A DNA stretch of 8,373 bases from Thermoflexales bacterium (GCA_030834835.1 JAUQXD010001028.1:1-8373), one strand, 5' to 3'. Counted from the stretch's first letter, positions 1-6,392 are shown. Numbers and translations: made by a program. Notes: a model not told the origin generated them from the letters alone.

Positions 1-114
1 CCGCTGACCGCGGCCTATTGCCAGAATAATTTATGGCAGCATGTCAGGCGAACCGATGGCAGCACCTTTAGTGACCAGGCTGACTGCATCCAGTACGTCA
101 ATACCGGGCGATGA
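1..114 (+). CDS. C-terminal end of a truncated gene, probable secreted Cys-containing protein
   Basis: Frame 1 is open from the window edge to a TGA at 112-114 and gives 37 residues; the start lies outside the window. The tail contains two cysteines (residues 7 and 29) in the arrangement C-x4-W ... F-x-D-Q-A-D-C-I-Q-Y-V-N. It resembles, from memory, a short C-terminal module (C..GGW..F..NQG.CV.YV) found at the end of many exported hypothetical proteins of Gram-positive-type bacteria and Chloroflexota, where the two cysteines probably pair outside the cell. A strong intrinsic terminator begins 66 nt after the stop, which supports a real plus-strand gene ending here. The gene is convergent with the one ending at 228. 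Its function cannot be judged from this fragment. Confidence 0.6.
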   Translation, partial: PLTAAYCQNNLWQHVRRTDGSTFSDQADCIQYVNTGR

Positions 115-179
115 TGCGAACGCCGATCAGTCTGGGGTAGATTGCGGTGAATGCGAGGTTTAGTTTGAAGTAAGGACCG

Positions 180-221
180 ACCTGACAGGTGAGCCACTGC
201 CCACCTGTCAGGTTTTGTTTT
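180..221 (+). terminator. Rho-independent terminator
   Basis: A perfect 12-bp inverted repeat (180-191 with 202-213, core CCTGACAGGTG / CACCTGTCAGG) encloses a 10-nt loop and is followed on the plus strand by TTTTGTTTTT. It lies between the stop of the partial plus-strand gene (114) and the convergent minus-strand stop (228). The T-tract is only on the plus-strand side, so it mainly terminates the leftmost gene. The minus side lacks a good U-tract. Confidence 0.9.
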
Positions 222-227
222 ACAGGG

Positions 228-920
228 TTACAGATTCAACTTCTTCAACAGGTCAGGCCGGCTCTTGAGCGTGGTCTGCGCCAGCCGCTCGAAAATCTTC
301 TGCCACTTGTCCAGCGCCGCAAAGGCTACATCCCGATCGGCCGTCGATTTGGTCGCCGCGCCGATCGTGCCGTTTTGATCTTCGTCGGCTTTCTTGAAGG
401 CATCGACCGCCGCCAGCGCCGAGGTGAGATACGCCGCCGGATAACCACTGGCCGCAAACGTCGCCGCGTACGGTTCTGTCTGCGCGGCTTTATATGAGAG
501 CTGGGCCGCGCCGATGAATTGCTGCGCGTCTTTGGGAATGCTGCCGTTGAGGTTGAGGGCGGTGCGATCGGCGGCGGCGGGGAACAGGCGGCGGGCATTG
601 ACGCGGAACTCGCCATACATTTCGCGCGCCGCTGATTCTGCGCCACGGCGCACGGCGCTGATCTGGCTCTGCGTCTTCATGGCCGTCTGCCGCACGCTGA
701 AGGCGGCCTGGGCGGCCTGCTGCAAGGCCAGCCCTTCGCCGAACTTGGACAGGTCGAAACCGCGCGGCGCGAGCAGCGCCATGATCTCGATGTCGGCCTG
801 CGCCGTCGCCAGGGTTTGCCCGACGCCGACGATGCGGTCGAGCATGGCCCGATCTTGTTCGGCACGTTCTTTGACGGGTTTCGGGGTTGGGGTCGGTGGT
901 ACAGGGATGGGGTCAGTCAT
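228..920 (-). CDS. Hypothetical alpha-helical protein, 230 aa
   Basis: ATG at 920 is preceded by AAGGAG (925-930) with a short 4-nt spacing; the stop is TAA. I do not recognise the family. The protein starts with a Pro/Thr/Lys-rich stretch (residues 4-18, PIPVPPTPTPKPVK) and then becomes Ala/Gln-rich and almost entirely helix-forming. It has no signal peptide, no hydrophobic segment long enough for a membrane helix and no visible catalytic motif. Residues about 60-170 are rich in A, Q, R and K with spaced hydrophobics, as in helical bundles or coiled coils. A soluble cytoplasmic, possibly structural or surface-associated role is compatible with this, but nothing in the sequence shows a function. 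It stands alone: convergent on the left, with a long structured leader and a 21-nt repeat array upstream. The strong ribosome site and clean codon phase make the gene itself convincing. Confidence 0.8.
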   Translation of the reverse strand: MTDPIPVPPTPTPKPVKERAEQDRAMLDRIVGVGQTLATAQADIEIMALLAPRGFDLSKFGEGLALQQAAQAAFSVRQTAMKTQSQISAVRRGAESAAREMYGEFRVNARRLFPAAADRTALNLNGSIPKDAQQFIGAAQLSYKAAQTEPYAATFAASGYPAAYLTSALAAVDAFKKADEDQNGTIGAATKSTADRDVAFAALDKWQKIFERLAQTTLKSRPDLLKKLNL

Positions 921-940
921 GATGCTCCTTGTGGGTTTAC

Positions 941-1006
941 CCCCTCCCCAACCCTCCCCCGTCGCTGACAGGGGAGGGAGCGCGCTTGCGCGTGGGTGAG
1001 GGTTGG
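941..1006. repeat. GC-rich palindromic element in the leader of the 228-920 gene
   Basis: Nested inverted repeats. CCCTCCCC (952-959) pairs with GGGGAGGG (971-978), continued by GTC/GAC across a single C-A mismatch, with a 3-nt loop. CGCGC-TT-GCGCG (981-992) is a separate perfect hairpin. CCAACCCTC (948-956) can alternatively pair with GAGGGTTGG (998-1006). The outer and inner pairings share bases, so two mutually exclusive folds are possible in the mRNA leader. The core CTCCCCCGTC...GACAGGGGAG recurs at 6879-6911, so this is probably a dispersed extragenic repeat rather than a gene-specific regulator. No U-tract follows, so it is not a classical terminator. Confidence 0.6.
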
Positions 1007-1104
1007 TTTTCCTTGCCCAGAATCATGGAGGCAGACACTTGCCGCCAGAAGCATGCGGCATCTTCGAGGTCTGCCCCTACTTCCCCCGCTGCTGATGTTA
1101 CCTG

Positions 1105-1502
1105 CCGTTGAGTATAAGCGAGGCGAGCGGCCTTGAGCAATAGTCCCTTTGGCCTAACCCGAAAATCCCCGGCCTTAGATCGAAAACTCTGGCCGTTAAC
1201 CCTGAATTCCCCGGCCTTATTTGCGTCGCCCTCGTTTATTTATTCGAGACCCGCTGCCTTAGGCAGAAAGCCCTGTGCCTTTGTCTTGAAGTTCTCCGCC
1301 CTGTTTGCATTGCCCTGACGAGTATATTTACAACTCTGATTCGTTGCACGAAAATTCCCAGCCTTGTTTGCGTCGTTCTGATGAGTATATTTAAGACCCC
1401 GGCCTTAGGTCGAAGACCCTTGCCCTAAACTTGGAAGTTCCCGGCCTTATTTGCGTTATCCTTGTTTGTTTATTTGAGGCGATCGGTTCTTGGTCGGCGG
1501 CG
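1105..1502. repeat. Degenerate 21-nt tandem array with an 84-nt higher-order unit
   Basis: This is the only long gene-free stretch in the left half of the window, and nearly all of it falls into 21-nt units in fixed phase. Units starting at 1189, 1210, 1231, 1252 and so on most often begin with C-[CT] and end in a pyrimidine. Four unit types recur in order. X is CCCGGCCTTATTTGCG... (1210, 1294, 1357, 1440). Y carries GTTTATTTA or GAGTATATTTA (1231, 1315, 1378, 1461). Z carries CCTTAGGTCGAAGACC-like sequence (1252, 1336, 1399, 1482). W carries CTTGCCCTAAACTTGG-like sequence (1189, 1273, 1419). The four-unit cycle is 84 nt; one copy lacks W (at 1357) and one unit has lost a base (1399-1418). 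Units at 1105 and 1126 still match Y and Z; outside about 1105-1502 the similarity fades. Pairwise identity within a type is typically 17-18 of 21 for the best pairs. No gene is supported here. Confidence 0.75.
1111..1140 (-). promoter_or_regulatory. Weak candidate promoter for the 228-920 gene
   Basis: On the minus strand TATACT (1116-1111) is a good -10 box. TTGCTC (1140-1135) lies 18 bp upstream and is a poor -35 (3/6). Transcription would start near 1104, giving a roughly 185-nt leader that contains the GC-rich palindromes. The -10 lies inside a unit of the 21-nt array, where similar GAGTATA segments recur, so the match may partly reflect the repeat itself. Confidence 0.3.
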
Positions 1503-1564
1503 ATTTGGCTTTGGTGGGTAACGAGCGAGGCAAGGGTCGATTTGCTTATGCTCAATGGCACTTG

Positions 1565-4162
1565 TCACCTTCGCCCCATGATCTTGTCTTCCAATTGGCG
1601 ATACACATCGCGGCCTTGAGGGTCGCGCTTCACGGCCCACAGGAACAGGGCTTTCTTGTCCGGGTCGCATTCTTCCCAACGTTCGCCGATGTTGCGCTTT
1701 TCCTGTTCGTAGTCTTCGATGAATTCGCCCTTGTATTCCACGATCAACAGGCGACCATCATGTAGTTCGGCGATGAAGTCGGGATAGAAGTTGCCCTTCG
1801 CCAACGGCAGCGAGTAGCCGTAAAACGGCAGATTGCGCACCCAGCGTTTGATGTGTGAGCAGCGATCAATGGCTTGCGCGCAGTCAAACTCTTCGCCCTG
1901 TGATTTCAATTCGCCTACACTGGGATAGAGATGCTTGTCGCTGAACTGATAAGAACCCGTGTAAAACCAGTTGGCCGGATAGTTATCGAGATCAAAATTG
2001 AAGGCGTAAGTATAACGCGTCTCAACGGCAGATTCAGAGCCAAACATCACCGTTTGATAGCCGCGCTCGTAGGCTTCGACTTCGTAGGCTTTGATCCTAG
2101 CGGCGAGAGCACGCTGTAAGACAGTGCGGTTGCGCACTAACGCCGTCAAAGAAACCTTGCGCCGATCGATGAGGTAATCCAGGGTCTTGCGAATGAATTC
2201 CATCATCACTTCTTGCCGCACATTGTCCCGATGGAGTTTGTCGTCCAGATGACGACTGAGCTTCAAGCGATCCCAATCCGTCGGCGCGGCGTTAAGGTCT
2301 AATTCCAATTGCGCGCCAAGATATTTTTCTATCAGGCGCTCGCCCTGTAAATCGATCAGGTAACTGGTGGACGTTTCTTCAATGGCAAATTCGCCCGCGC
2401 TCAATTCGGCGTGAAAGTCCAGCAGGTTCCAGCCGCGTTCGTCCAGAAACCATTCTTCATCGGCCACTTCCCATTCGTCGTCGATCCACAGACACAGGCG
2501 CGGCACGCTGAACGGCTCGGTGGGCCGGCGCGGGCGCTGCTGGCGATAGACGGCGAAGGTCTGTTCAACTGCGGCGCGATCCTTCTTAGGTGCGGCTTGA
2601 ATGAGTTTCTGTTCCAACTCTGGCGAGACCGGGCCGGTCACTTGCACAATGACGCGCTCACTGGCTGTGGGCACAATCTGAATGATGCCTTGCTCTTCCA
2701 GCGTGAACACAGACATGTCCGGCGCGGCACTGTACGCGAACTGGATGCCCTCGTGAATGATGCGCGGCGCGGTTGGGGTGGCGGGCAATAACTGCGGTTG
2801 AATGTATTGATTGACCTCGGCCTCATCAAAGCCCATGTTGACGAGACGATCATGCAATTGGCTGACCGCTTGCGGCCAACTGTGTGATGAGACATGCGCG
2901 TAAGCGCGATTGAGATCAGGATGGGTGCGCTTCTTCGCCCACGGCATCCGCAACACGCGGCCCAATAACTGCTCCACATCGCGTTTGTTGTGAACCGTGG
3001 CGACGGAGCAGAAGACATAGGCAAAGGGACAGTCCCAGCCTTCTTTCAACGCCTCGATGGTGATGACATATTCAATCTTGTTGTTGGGATCGAGCAAGTC
3101 AATGTCATCGAGTTCACGCTGCGTGCCCGTGGCAATGGCAATGCGCTCACGTGGGATGCGTTCCTCATCCACCAGATAGCGTTCGAGCACTTCGACGGTC
3201 ACCTCTTTGTCTTTGTTCTCGGCCTGAATCAAGACGATGGGATGCACAAAGTCCGGCTCCAAACGGGCCAACTCATGCAGCTGATCGCGGGTGCGCACAC
3301 TGTCGCTGACGGCGCTTTGCCACGTTTGATGCTCGGTCAAGACGATGGGCAGCTTGATCATGTCTTCGGCTTTGAGTTGCGAGGCCGAGACGTGATGCAG
3401 GATGTTGCTGTTGTCGGCGGGCGTGGCCGTAAACTCGATGATGCAGCGCGGCCTCAAGCGGCCCAGCGTTTCGACACTGAGCGACGACGAGGCATTGTGC
3501 GCTTCGTCCACAATGACCACGGGCCGATAGAGCGCCAACAAGTTGCGGAATGAAAACTTGACCTGATCGTTTTCGCGGTCAAGGTAATCGGGCGCGAGTT
3601 GGGCCGCCGTGAAGCGCGCAAAGTGCGGCTCTAAATCTTCGTGATGGGCGTAGATGCGGCGCTCGTCGGTATCGCCGATGCGGGGCACGGCCAGCGTGCT
3701 GATGACGATGCAGGTCTTGTCGCGCAAGTCGGTGGGGCGCAGCTGCGTAAAGTCGGCAATGTCCAGCACCCGCACGAACTGATCGCCAAAGGCGGCGGCC
3801 AGCGCTTCACGATTGGGATGACCGGGTTTGGTCAGCGTCTCGTAAGTCTGGGCGCGAATGGTGTTGGTTGGCACCAGCCACACCACCAACGGATGATCCG
3901 GCCCAATGGTATTGGCGATGATCTCAATGGTCTTGGTCGCCAGATACGTTTTGCCGCCGCCGGTGGGCAGGCGCAAACACACAAAGGGCACATCGACCAG
4001 GTCGTTCATAGGCCGATAGTCGCCGTGCGCCGCATGATTGGGTACGGTGGCCTGATACGTTTCAAACGCCACTTTGGGATCGCGCCCGTCGGCTAAAGCC
4101 AGATAACGGCGCAGGGCTTCCAAAGTTTTCTCTTGATAGTCGATACGTCGAAAGACTGTCAT
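1565..4162 (-). CDS. res: Type III restriction-modification enzyme, Res subunit (helicase-nuclease)
   Basis: 865-aa SF2 translocase/endonuclease that, with Mod, should cut DNA carrying unmethylated inversely oriented sites. Visible motifs in order: Walker A PTGGGKT (66-72), DEAH box VIVDEAH (216-222), motif III FTATP (244-248), a motif V-like region EALKEGWDCPF (370-380), and motif VI QLLGRVLR (398-405). The C-terminal PD-(D/E)XK nuclease is also intact: FYPDF (792-796) followed by IVEYKGE (807-813), giving D795, E809 and K811. The length is slightly below the roughly 900-1000 aa usual for Res, yet all expected motifs are present, so the subunit looks functional. The ATG overlaps the mod stop by one base (TAATG), which implies translational coupling. 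No hairpin terminator is evident after the TGA; the 21-nt array begins about 60 nt downstream. The family call is from motif order; the recognition site cannot be inferred. Confidence 0.93.
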   Translation of the reverse strand: MTVFRRIDYQEKTLEALRRYLALADGRDPKVAFETYQATVPNHAAHGDYRPMNDLVDVPFVCLRLPTGGGKTYLATKTIEIIANTIGPDHPLVVWLVPTNTIRAQTYETLTKPGHPNREALAAAFGDQFVRVLDIADFTQLRPTDLRDKTCIVISTLAVPRIGDTDERRIYAHHEDLEPHFARFTAAQLAPDYLDRENDQVKFSFRNLLALYRPVVIVDEAHNASSSLSVETLGRLRPRCIIEFTATPADNSNILHHVSASQLKAEDMIKLPIVLTEHQTWQSAVSDSVRTRDQLHELARLEPDFVHPIVLIQAENKDKEVTVEVLERYLVDEERIPRERIAIATGTQRELDDIDLLDPNNKIEYVITIEALKEGWDCPFAYVFCSVATVHNKRDVEQLLGRVLRMPWAKKRTHPDLNRAYAHVSSHSWPQAVSQLHDRLVNMGFDEAEVNQYIQPQLLPATPTAPRIIHEGIQFAYSAAPDMSVFTLEEQGIIQIVPTASERVIVQVTGPVSPELEQKLIQAAPKKDRAAVEQTFAVYRQQRPRRPTEPFSVPRLCLWIDDEWEVADEEWFLDERGWNLLDFHAELSAGEFAIEETSTSYLIDLQGERLIEKYLGAQLELDLNAAPTDWDRLKLSRHLDDKLHRDNVRQEVMMEFIRKTLDYLIDRRKVSLTALVRNRTVLQRALAARIKAYEVEAYERGYQTVMFGSESAVETRYTYAFNFDLDNYPANWFYTGSYQFSDKHLYPSVGELKSQGEEFDCAQAIDRCSHIKRWVRNLPFYGYSLPLAKGNFYPDFIAELHDGRLLIVEYKGEFIEDYEQEKRNIGERWEECDPDKKALFLWAVKRDPQGRDVYRQLEDKIMGRR

Positions 4163-5229
4163 TAGCGGGCCTTGATGGAATAGGGTGTTTGTTTGAAGGT
4201 GACGCGTTCGCGCTGCAAGCGTTCAGAACCGAAGCGCGTGGCTTCGCCGTAGATCACTCTGGGGCCGTCAAAGGGCGGCAGGTCGCGCAAGACGCGGCTG
4301 GTCAAGACATTGCCACTCGTGGGCCGCCTGTCACCCAGAATGCCGTTAAACAGCAGGTAATAGGCGATGCCGTTGTGAACGCCCACCAACGGTGAAGTGG
4401 CTTCCGCTGCCAGCGGCGTGTTGGTCTCCGTAAACCAGATGTGCGCGGCCAGCGCCGGAAAGCGCACGGCGGGATTGATGCGTTCGGTCTCATCAAAGAT
4501 GGTTTCGCCTAGTCGATAGAAACGAAAGCCGCCGCCACCCTGCCAGTTGACGGCTTGTGAGATGCCGCCTTGTTCGTCGTCGATGACTTTCTGCAAACGA
4601 GGCACGCAATGTGTAACAGCATGATTGCCCATTTCGATACCGATATATCTTCTGCCCATTTTGTGAGCAACAGCGGCGGTTGTGCCTGAGCCGAGGAAGG
4701 AATCAAGAACTAAGTCATTGGCGTTGGTTGCTATTTCAAGAACTCGTTCAATCAATCGTTCTGGCTTTGGTGTCAAGAAATCATCTGTAAGCGAAGTTGT
4801 CCCTAAAACTTCACGGACTTCTTTACGAGATAAATCTGTGTGACCAGCAAATTCATGAAACCAAAGTGTTTGTGGAACAATTCCTTGATTTCTTAATTGG
4901 CTTTTATAACGTTTGAATGACGGTGTTTTAGCTAAACCATCTTTCCCCCAATAAATATATCCCTCCCGCACATGTCGTAGATGCTCATCATAAGAGTAAG
5001 CCCAAACACGCGTTTTACTTGGAAGGATTTTTTCTCCTGTATTCGGCTGAGTAATTGCATAATACAAGTTGGGGCGCTCATCTGCGGTTTTACTACAAGT
5101 ATAGTTATCAGGACGGAAAATACCTTTGTCATCTTCAAAACGATATTGCCGATCTTTTTCTTCTGTACGAGGCAATAAATCACGCTGCCAAGATTCGCTT
5201 TTTCGATATACAAGTATATGGTCGTGCAT
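4162..5229 (-). CDS. mod: Type III R-M methyltransferase Mod, C-terminal part (separated by frameshift)
   Basis: A 355-aa frame beginning at an internal ATG (MHDHILVYRK) that is almost certainly not a native start: coding similarity to Mod extends upstream of it in the same frame to the A-tract at 5266. It contains most of the target-recognition region (about residues 1-145) and then the SAM-binding motif I, DSFLGSGTTAA (176-186), followed by RRYIGIEM (193-200). With DPPY in the upstream fragment, this is the beta-class order (motif IV, recognition domain, motif I) expected for N6-adenine or N4-cytosine methylases such as Mod. The C-terminal 150 residues probably contact Res or DNA. Alone it lacks DPPY and should be inactive. 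Joined to residues 1-142 of the upstream frame it gives a 510-aa protein. Its stop overlaps the res start. GC is low from about 4600 to 5300 (roughly 39% in 4861-5280) but high in the 3' part. Confidence 0.88.
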   Translation of the reverse strand: MHDHILVYRKSESWQRDLLPRTEEKDRQYRFEDDKGIFRPDNYTCSKTADERPNLYYAITQPNTGEKILPSKTRVWAYSYDEHLRHVREGYIYWGKDGLAKTPSFKRYKSQLRNQGIVPQTLWFHEFAGHTDLSRKEVREVLGTTSLTDDFLTPKPERLIERVLEIATNANDLVLDSFLGSGTTAAVAHKMGRRYIGIEMGNHAVTHCVPRLQKVIDDEQGGISQAVNWQGGGGFRFYRLGETIFDETERINPAVRFPALAAHIWFTETNTPLAAEATSPLVGVHNGIAYYLLFNGILGDRRPTSGNVLTSRVLRDLPPFDGPRVIYGEATRFGSERLQRERVTFKQTPYSIKAR

Positions 5230-5693
5230 AGGAGCAATTGTTTTGTGGTCATTAGCGACTGCATATTTTTTTGCCAGACAATATTGGCCACAAAGTTTCC
5301 GCGCCCAAGAACTTCATCCATCAACACTTTCAAATAATGCCCTTCATTGTCGTCAATTGATACCCAGATACTCCCATTTTCAGTGAGTAAATCGCGCAAC
5401 ATTTCCAAACGTGGATAGAGCGTACTCAACCAAATGGAGTGTTCCAGATTGTCATCGTAATGCTCAAATGCGCTTCGCGTGTTGTAAGGCGGATCGATAT
5501 AGATGCACTTCACACGGCCTGCAAAATACGGCAGCAGGGCTTTCAGCGCATTCAGGTTGTCGCCTTGAATAAGCATGTTGCCGGTGGTGGGGTCGCCGTA
5601 AGACAAATCGGGCACGGCTTCCAGTAAGCGGTAGGGCACTTGAGAGGAGAGATGACGGGCAACATCGTCGTTGAGCCAGTTGAGGGTGGGCAT
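4932..5693 (-). CDS. mod: Type III R-M methyltransferase Mod, N-terminal part (frame lost after residue 142)
   Basis: ATG at 5693 opens a frame of 253 codons whose first 142 residues are a clear Mod N-terminus. They include GNMLIQGDNLNALKAL (38-53), the catalytic motif IV IDPPYNT (66-72), and the SIWVSIDDNEGHYLK segment (108-122). After NIVWQK (residue 142) the similarity jumps to the other frame at a run of seven A (5266-5272). The remaining 111 residues are an out-of-frame, low-complexity tail translated from the recognition-domain DNA and have no meaning as a domain. Read literally, this is a truncated methylase with DPPY but no SAM motif I, so inactive. A weak AGGA lies about 10 nt upstream of the ATG. 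The gene starts 39 nt after the stop of the membrane protein gene, so it is probably co-transcribed with it. Together with the downstream fragment it should be regarded as one frameshifted mod gene spanning 4162-5693. Confidence 0.88.
   Translation of the reverse strand: MPTLNWLNDDVARHLSSQVPYRLLEAVPDLSYGDPTTGNMLIQGDNLNALKALLPYFAGRVKCIYIDPPYNTRSAFEHYDDNLEHSIWLSTLYPRLEMLRDLLTENGSIWVSIDDNEGHYLKVLMDEVLGRGNFVANIVWQKNMQSLMTTKQLLLCTTIYLYIEKANLGSVIYCLVQKKKIGNIVLKMTKVFSVLITILVVKPQMSAPTCIMQLLSRIQEKKSFQVKRVFGLTLMMSIYDMCGRDIFIGGKMV
5265..5272 (-). other. A7 slippery tract at the mod frame break
   Basis: On the coding strand the bases read C-AAAAAAA-T. In the upstream frame the codons are CAA AAA AAT, so A-AAA-AAT (5271-5265) fits the X-XXY-YYZ heptamer of -1 ribosomal frameshifting. 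A -1 slip gives AAA AAA TAT and enters exactly the frame encoding the rest of Mod. Adding one A (A8) has the same effect. I see no Shine-Dalgarno-like stimulator just upstream and no strong hairpin just downstream. A replication indel, polymerase slippage, or a homopolymer sequencing or assembly error are therefore all live alternatives to programmed frameshifting. Confidence 0.7.
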
Positions 5694-5732
5694 GCAGAGT
5701 ATGTCCTATATGCGTTAAGTTATCAGCAGGTA

Positions 5733-6197
5733 TTACTTCTTCTGAGCGACTTCAGTCTCAAGCTCTTTGATTCGCGCCAAAAGTTTGGTTTCGGTTTTTT
5801 CAAAGCTGGAAAGTTTCTCTAAATCATTGTCAAGATCAATTCCAATCACGAAACCCAGTCCCACTAACGTCGCTAGCACCATCAACATGATTACTCTTAG
5901 CCCCGCATCTGAGAACGCTGCGACAACACCAATGCTAGCCAAGATAAACAAGAAATCTGCTATCAGGCTTAGAAACGTTCGGTAAGCTTTCACTTGTAAA
6001 CGGGCTGGATCATCGTGAAATTGCTTTAGACGATCGTATTCAATCTTCGAGCGTTGCAGGGCCTTGCTGCGATTTGTTAGATTGCGCCGATCAAGCCAGT
6101 CTTTGATTCGTGGGGTGAGGAGATTGGCACCAATGCTGATGGGAATGGATAACACAGCAGCCAGAACAAGCGTGACAAGCCAGTTGGGTTCAGTCAT
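5733..6197 (-). CDS. Small membrane protein with C-terminal coiled coil, first gene of the mod-res operon
   Basis: 154 aa. I chose the ATG at 6197 because it has a GAGG ribosome site about 7 nt upstream and lies 28 nt after the predicted transcription start; the frame is open to 6353, but that extension would run through the promoter repeat. Hydrophobic segments are at about 6-27, 72-95 and 100-121. Between the first and second is a charged helical stretch (TPRIKDWLDRRNL..., 28-70). After the third a heptad-rich charged tail (LEKLSSFEKTE..., 126-152) looks like a coiled coil. I do not recognise a named family; the pattern of one membrane helix followed by TP-x-I-K-x-W recurs, from memory, in uncharacterised bacterial proteins. 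It lies 39 nt upstream of mod on the same strand and at similar lowish GC. A role linked to the R-M system (membrane anchoring or an accessory sensor/effector) is only an inference from position. Confidence 0.8.
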   Translation of the reverse strand: MTEPNWLVTLVLAAVLSIPISIGANLLTPRIKDWLDRRNLTNRSKALQRSKIEYDRLKQFHDDPARLQVKAYRTFLSLIADFLFILASIGVVAAFSDAGLRVIMLMVLATLVGLGFVIGIDLDNDLEKLSSFEKTETKLLARIKELETEVAQKK

Positions 6198-6227
6198 CGA
6201 AAACCTCGCAGATGATAAGGTGACTCT

Positions 6228-6279
6228 GGCAAGTATAGCGAGAATGAAGGCGGGGGTCAAACGTGGGCGGCCCCTACCC
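6228..6279 (-). repeat. Promoter-carrying repeat, copy 1
   Basis: A 52-bp sequence (plus strand begins GGCAAGTATAGCGAGAATGA, ends GGCCCCTACCC) that recurs at 6810-6861 with 50 of 52 bases identical (differences at 6253 and 6264). Similarity stops abruptly on both sides. Both copies have the same orientation relative to the gene they precede. The repeat contains a complete promoter and ends, on its upstream side, in GGGTAGGGGC, which recurs inverted at 6371-6380. Confidence 0.85.
6232..6260 (-). promoter_or_regulatory. Sigma70-type promoter of the membrane protein-mod-res operon
   Basis: On the minus strand, TTGACC (6260-6255) and TATACT (6237-6232) are separated by exactly 17 bp, each matching 5 of 6 consensus bases. 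Transcription should begin near 6225, leaving a 28-nt leader with GAGG before the ATG at 6197. Position, spacing and the duplicated copy before the next gene all support it. No operator is apparent other than the repeat itself. Confidence 0.72.
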
Positions 6280-6380
6280 ATGTCGGCGTAATGGTCGAGG
6301 GTGGTCAAGTGCCCTCCCCCAAACGGCCAGCCGTCCCGCCGCTTCGCGGACACGGGATGGGGGAGGGACAGGGTAGGGGC
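6270..6380. repeat. Palindromic intergenic element between operon and DUF559 gene
   Basis: GCCCCTACCC (6270-6279) and its exact inverse GGGTAGGGGC (6371-6380) bound about 110 bp. Nested inside are CCCTCCCCC (6312-6320) and GGGGGAGGG (6359-6367), and within those a CCCG...CGGG arm and the small hairpin CCGC-TTC-GCGG. The whole could fold into one long cruciform or RNA structure. It sits immediately downstream of the DUF559 stop (6393) and upstream of the next promoter, so it may limit read-through, although there is no U-tract. A nonautonomous mobile or extragenic palindromic repeat is the likeliest explanation. Confidence 0.55.
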
Positions 6381-6392
6381 TGTTGATCTGCC

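Noticed and set aside
15..197. Minus-strand 60-codon frame at the left edge
   Set aside because: It overlaps the convincing plus-strand gene end and the terminator, and its translation has no recognisable features.
1133..1318. A plus-strand open frame of 61 codons with a 7-residue repeat pattern (SPALDRK, SPALFAS, PAALGRK)
   Set aside because: The heptad pattern is the direct result of the 21-nt DNA repeat. The frame stops at 1318 while the array continues with several stops in that frame, and there is no ribosome site, so coding is unlikely.
1105..1502. CRISPR array
   Set aside because: There is no alternation of identical repeats with unique spacers. The 21-nt units are contiguous and all related to one another, and no cas gene is in the window.
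2990..3553. 187-codon plus-strand frame inside res
   Set aside because: It lies antisense to the conserved helicase motifs of res; the openness comes from the GC-rich codon pattern of the real gene.
5143..5229. Independent start of a separate methylase-fragment gene at the ATG at 5229
   Set aside because: In-frame Mod-like sequence continues upstream to the A-tract and no Shine-Dalgarno precedes this ATG, so it is an internal methionine of a frameshifted gene.
6198..6353. N-terminal extension of the membrane protein by 52 residues
   Set aside because: It would be translated from the promoter repeat and the GC-rich palindrome, upstream of the predicted transcription start; the ATG at 6197 has a good ribosome site.
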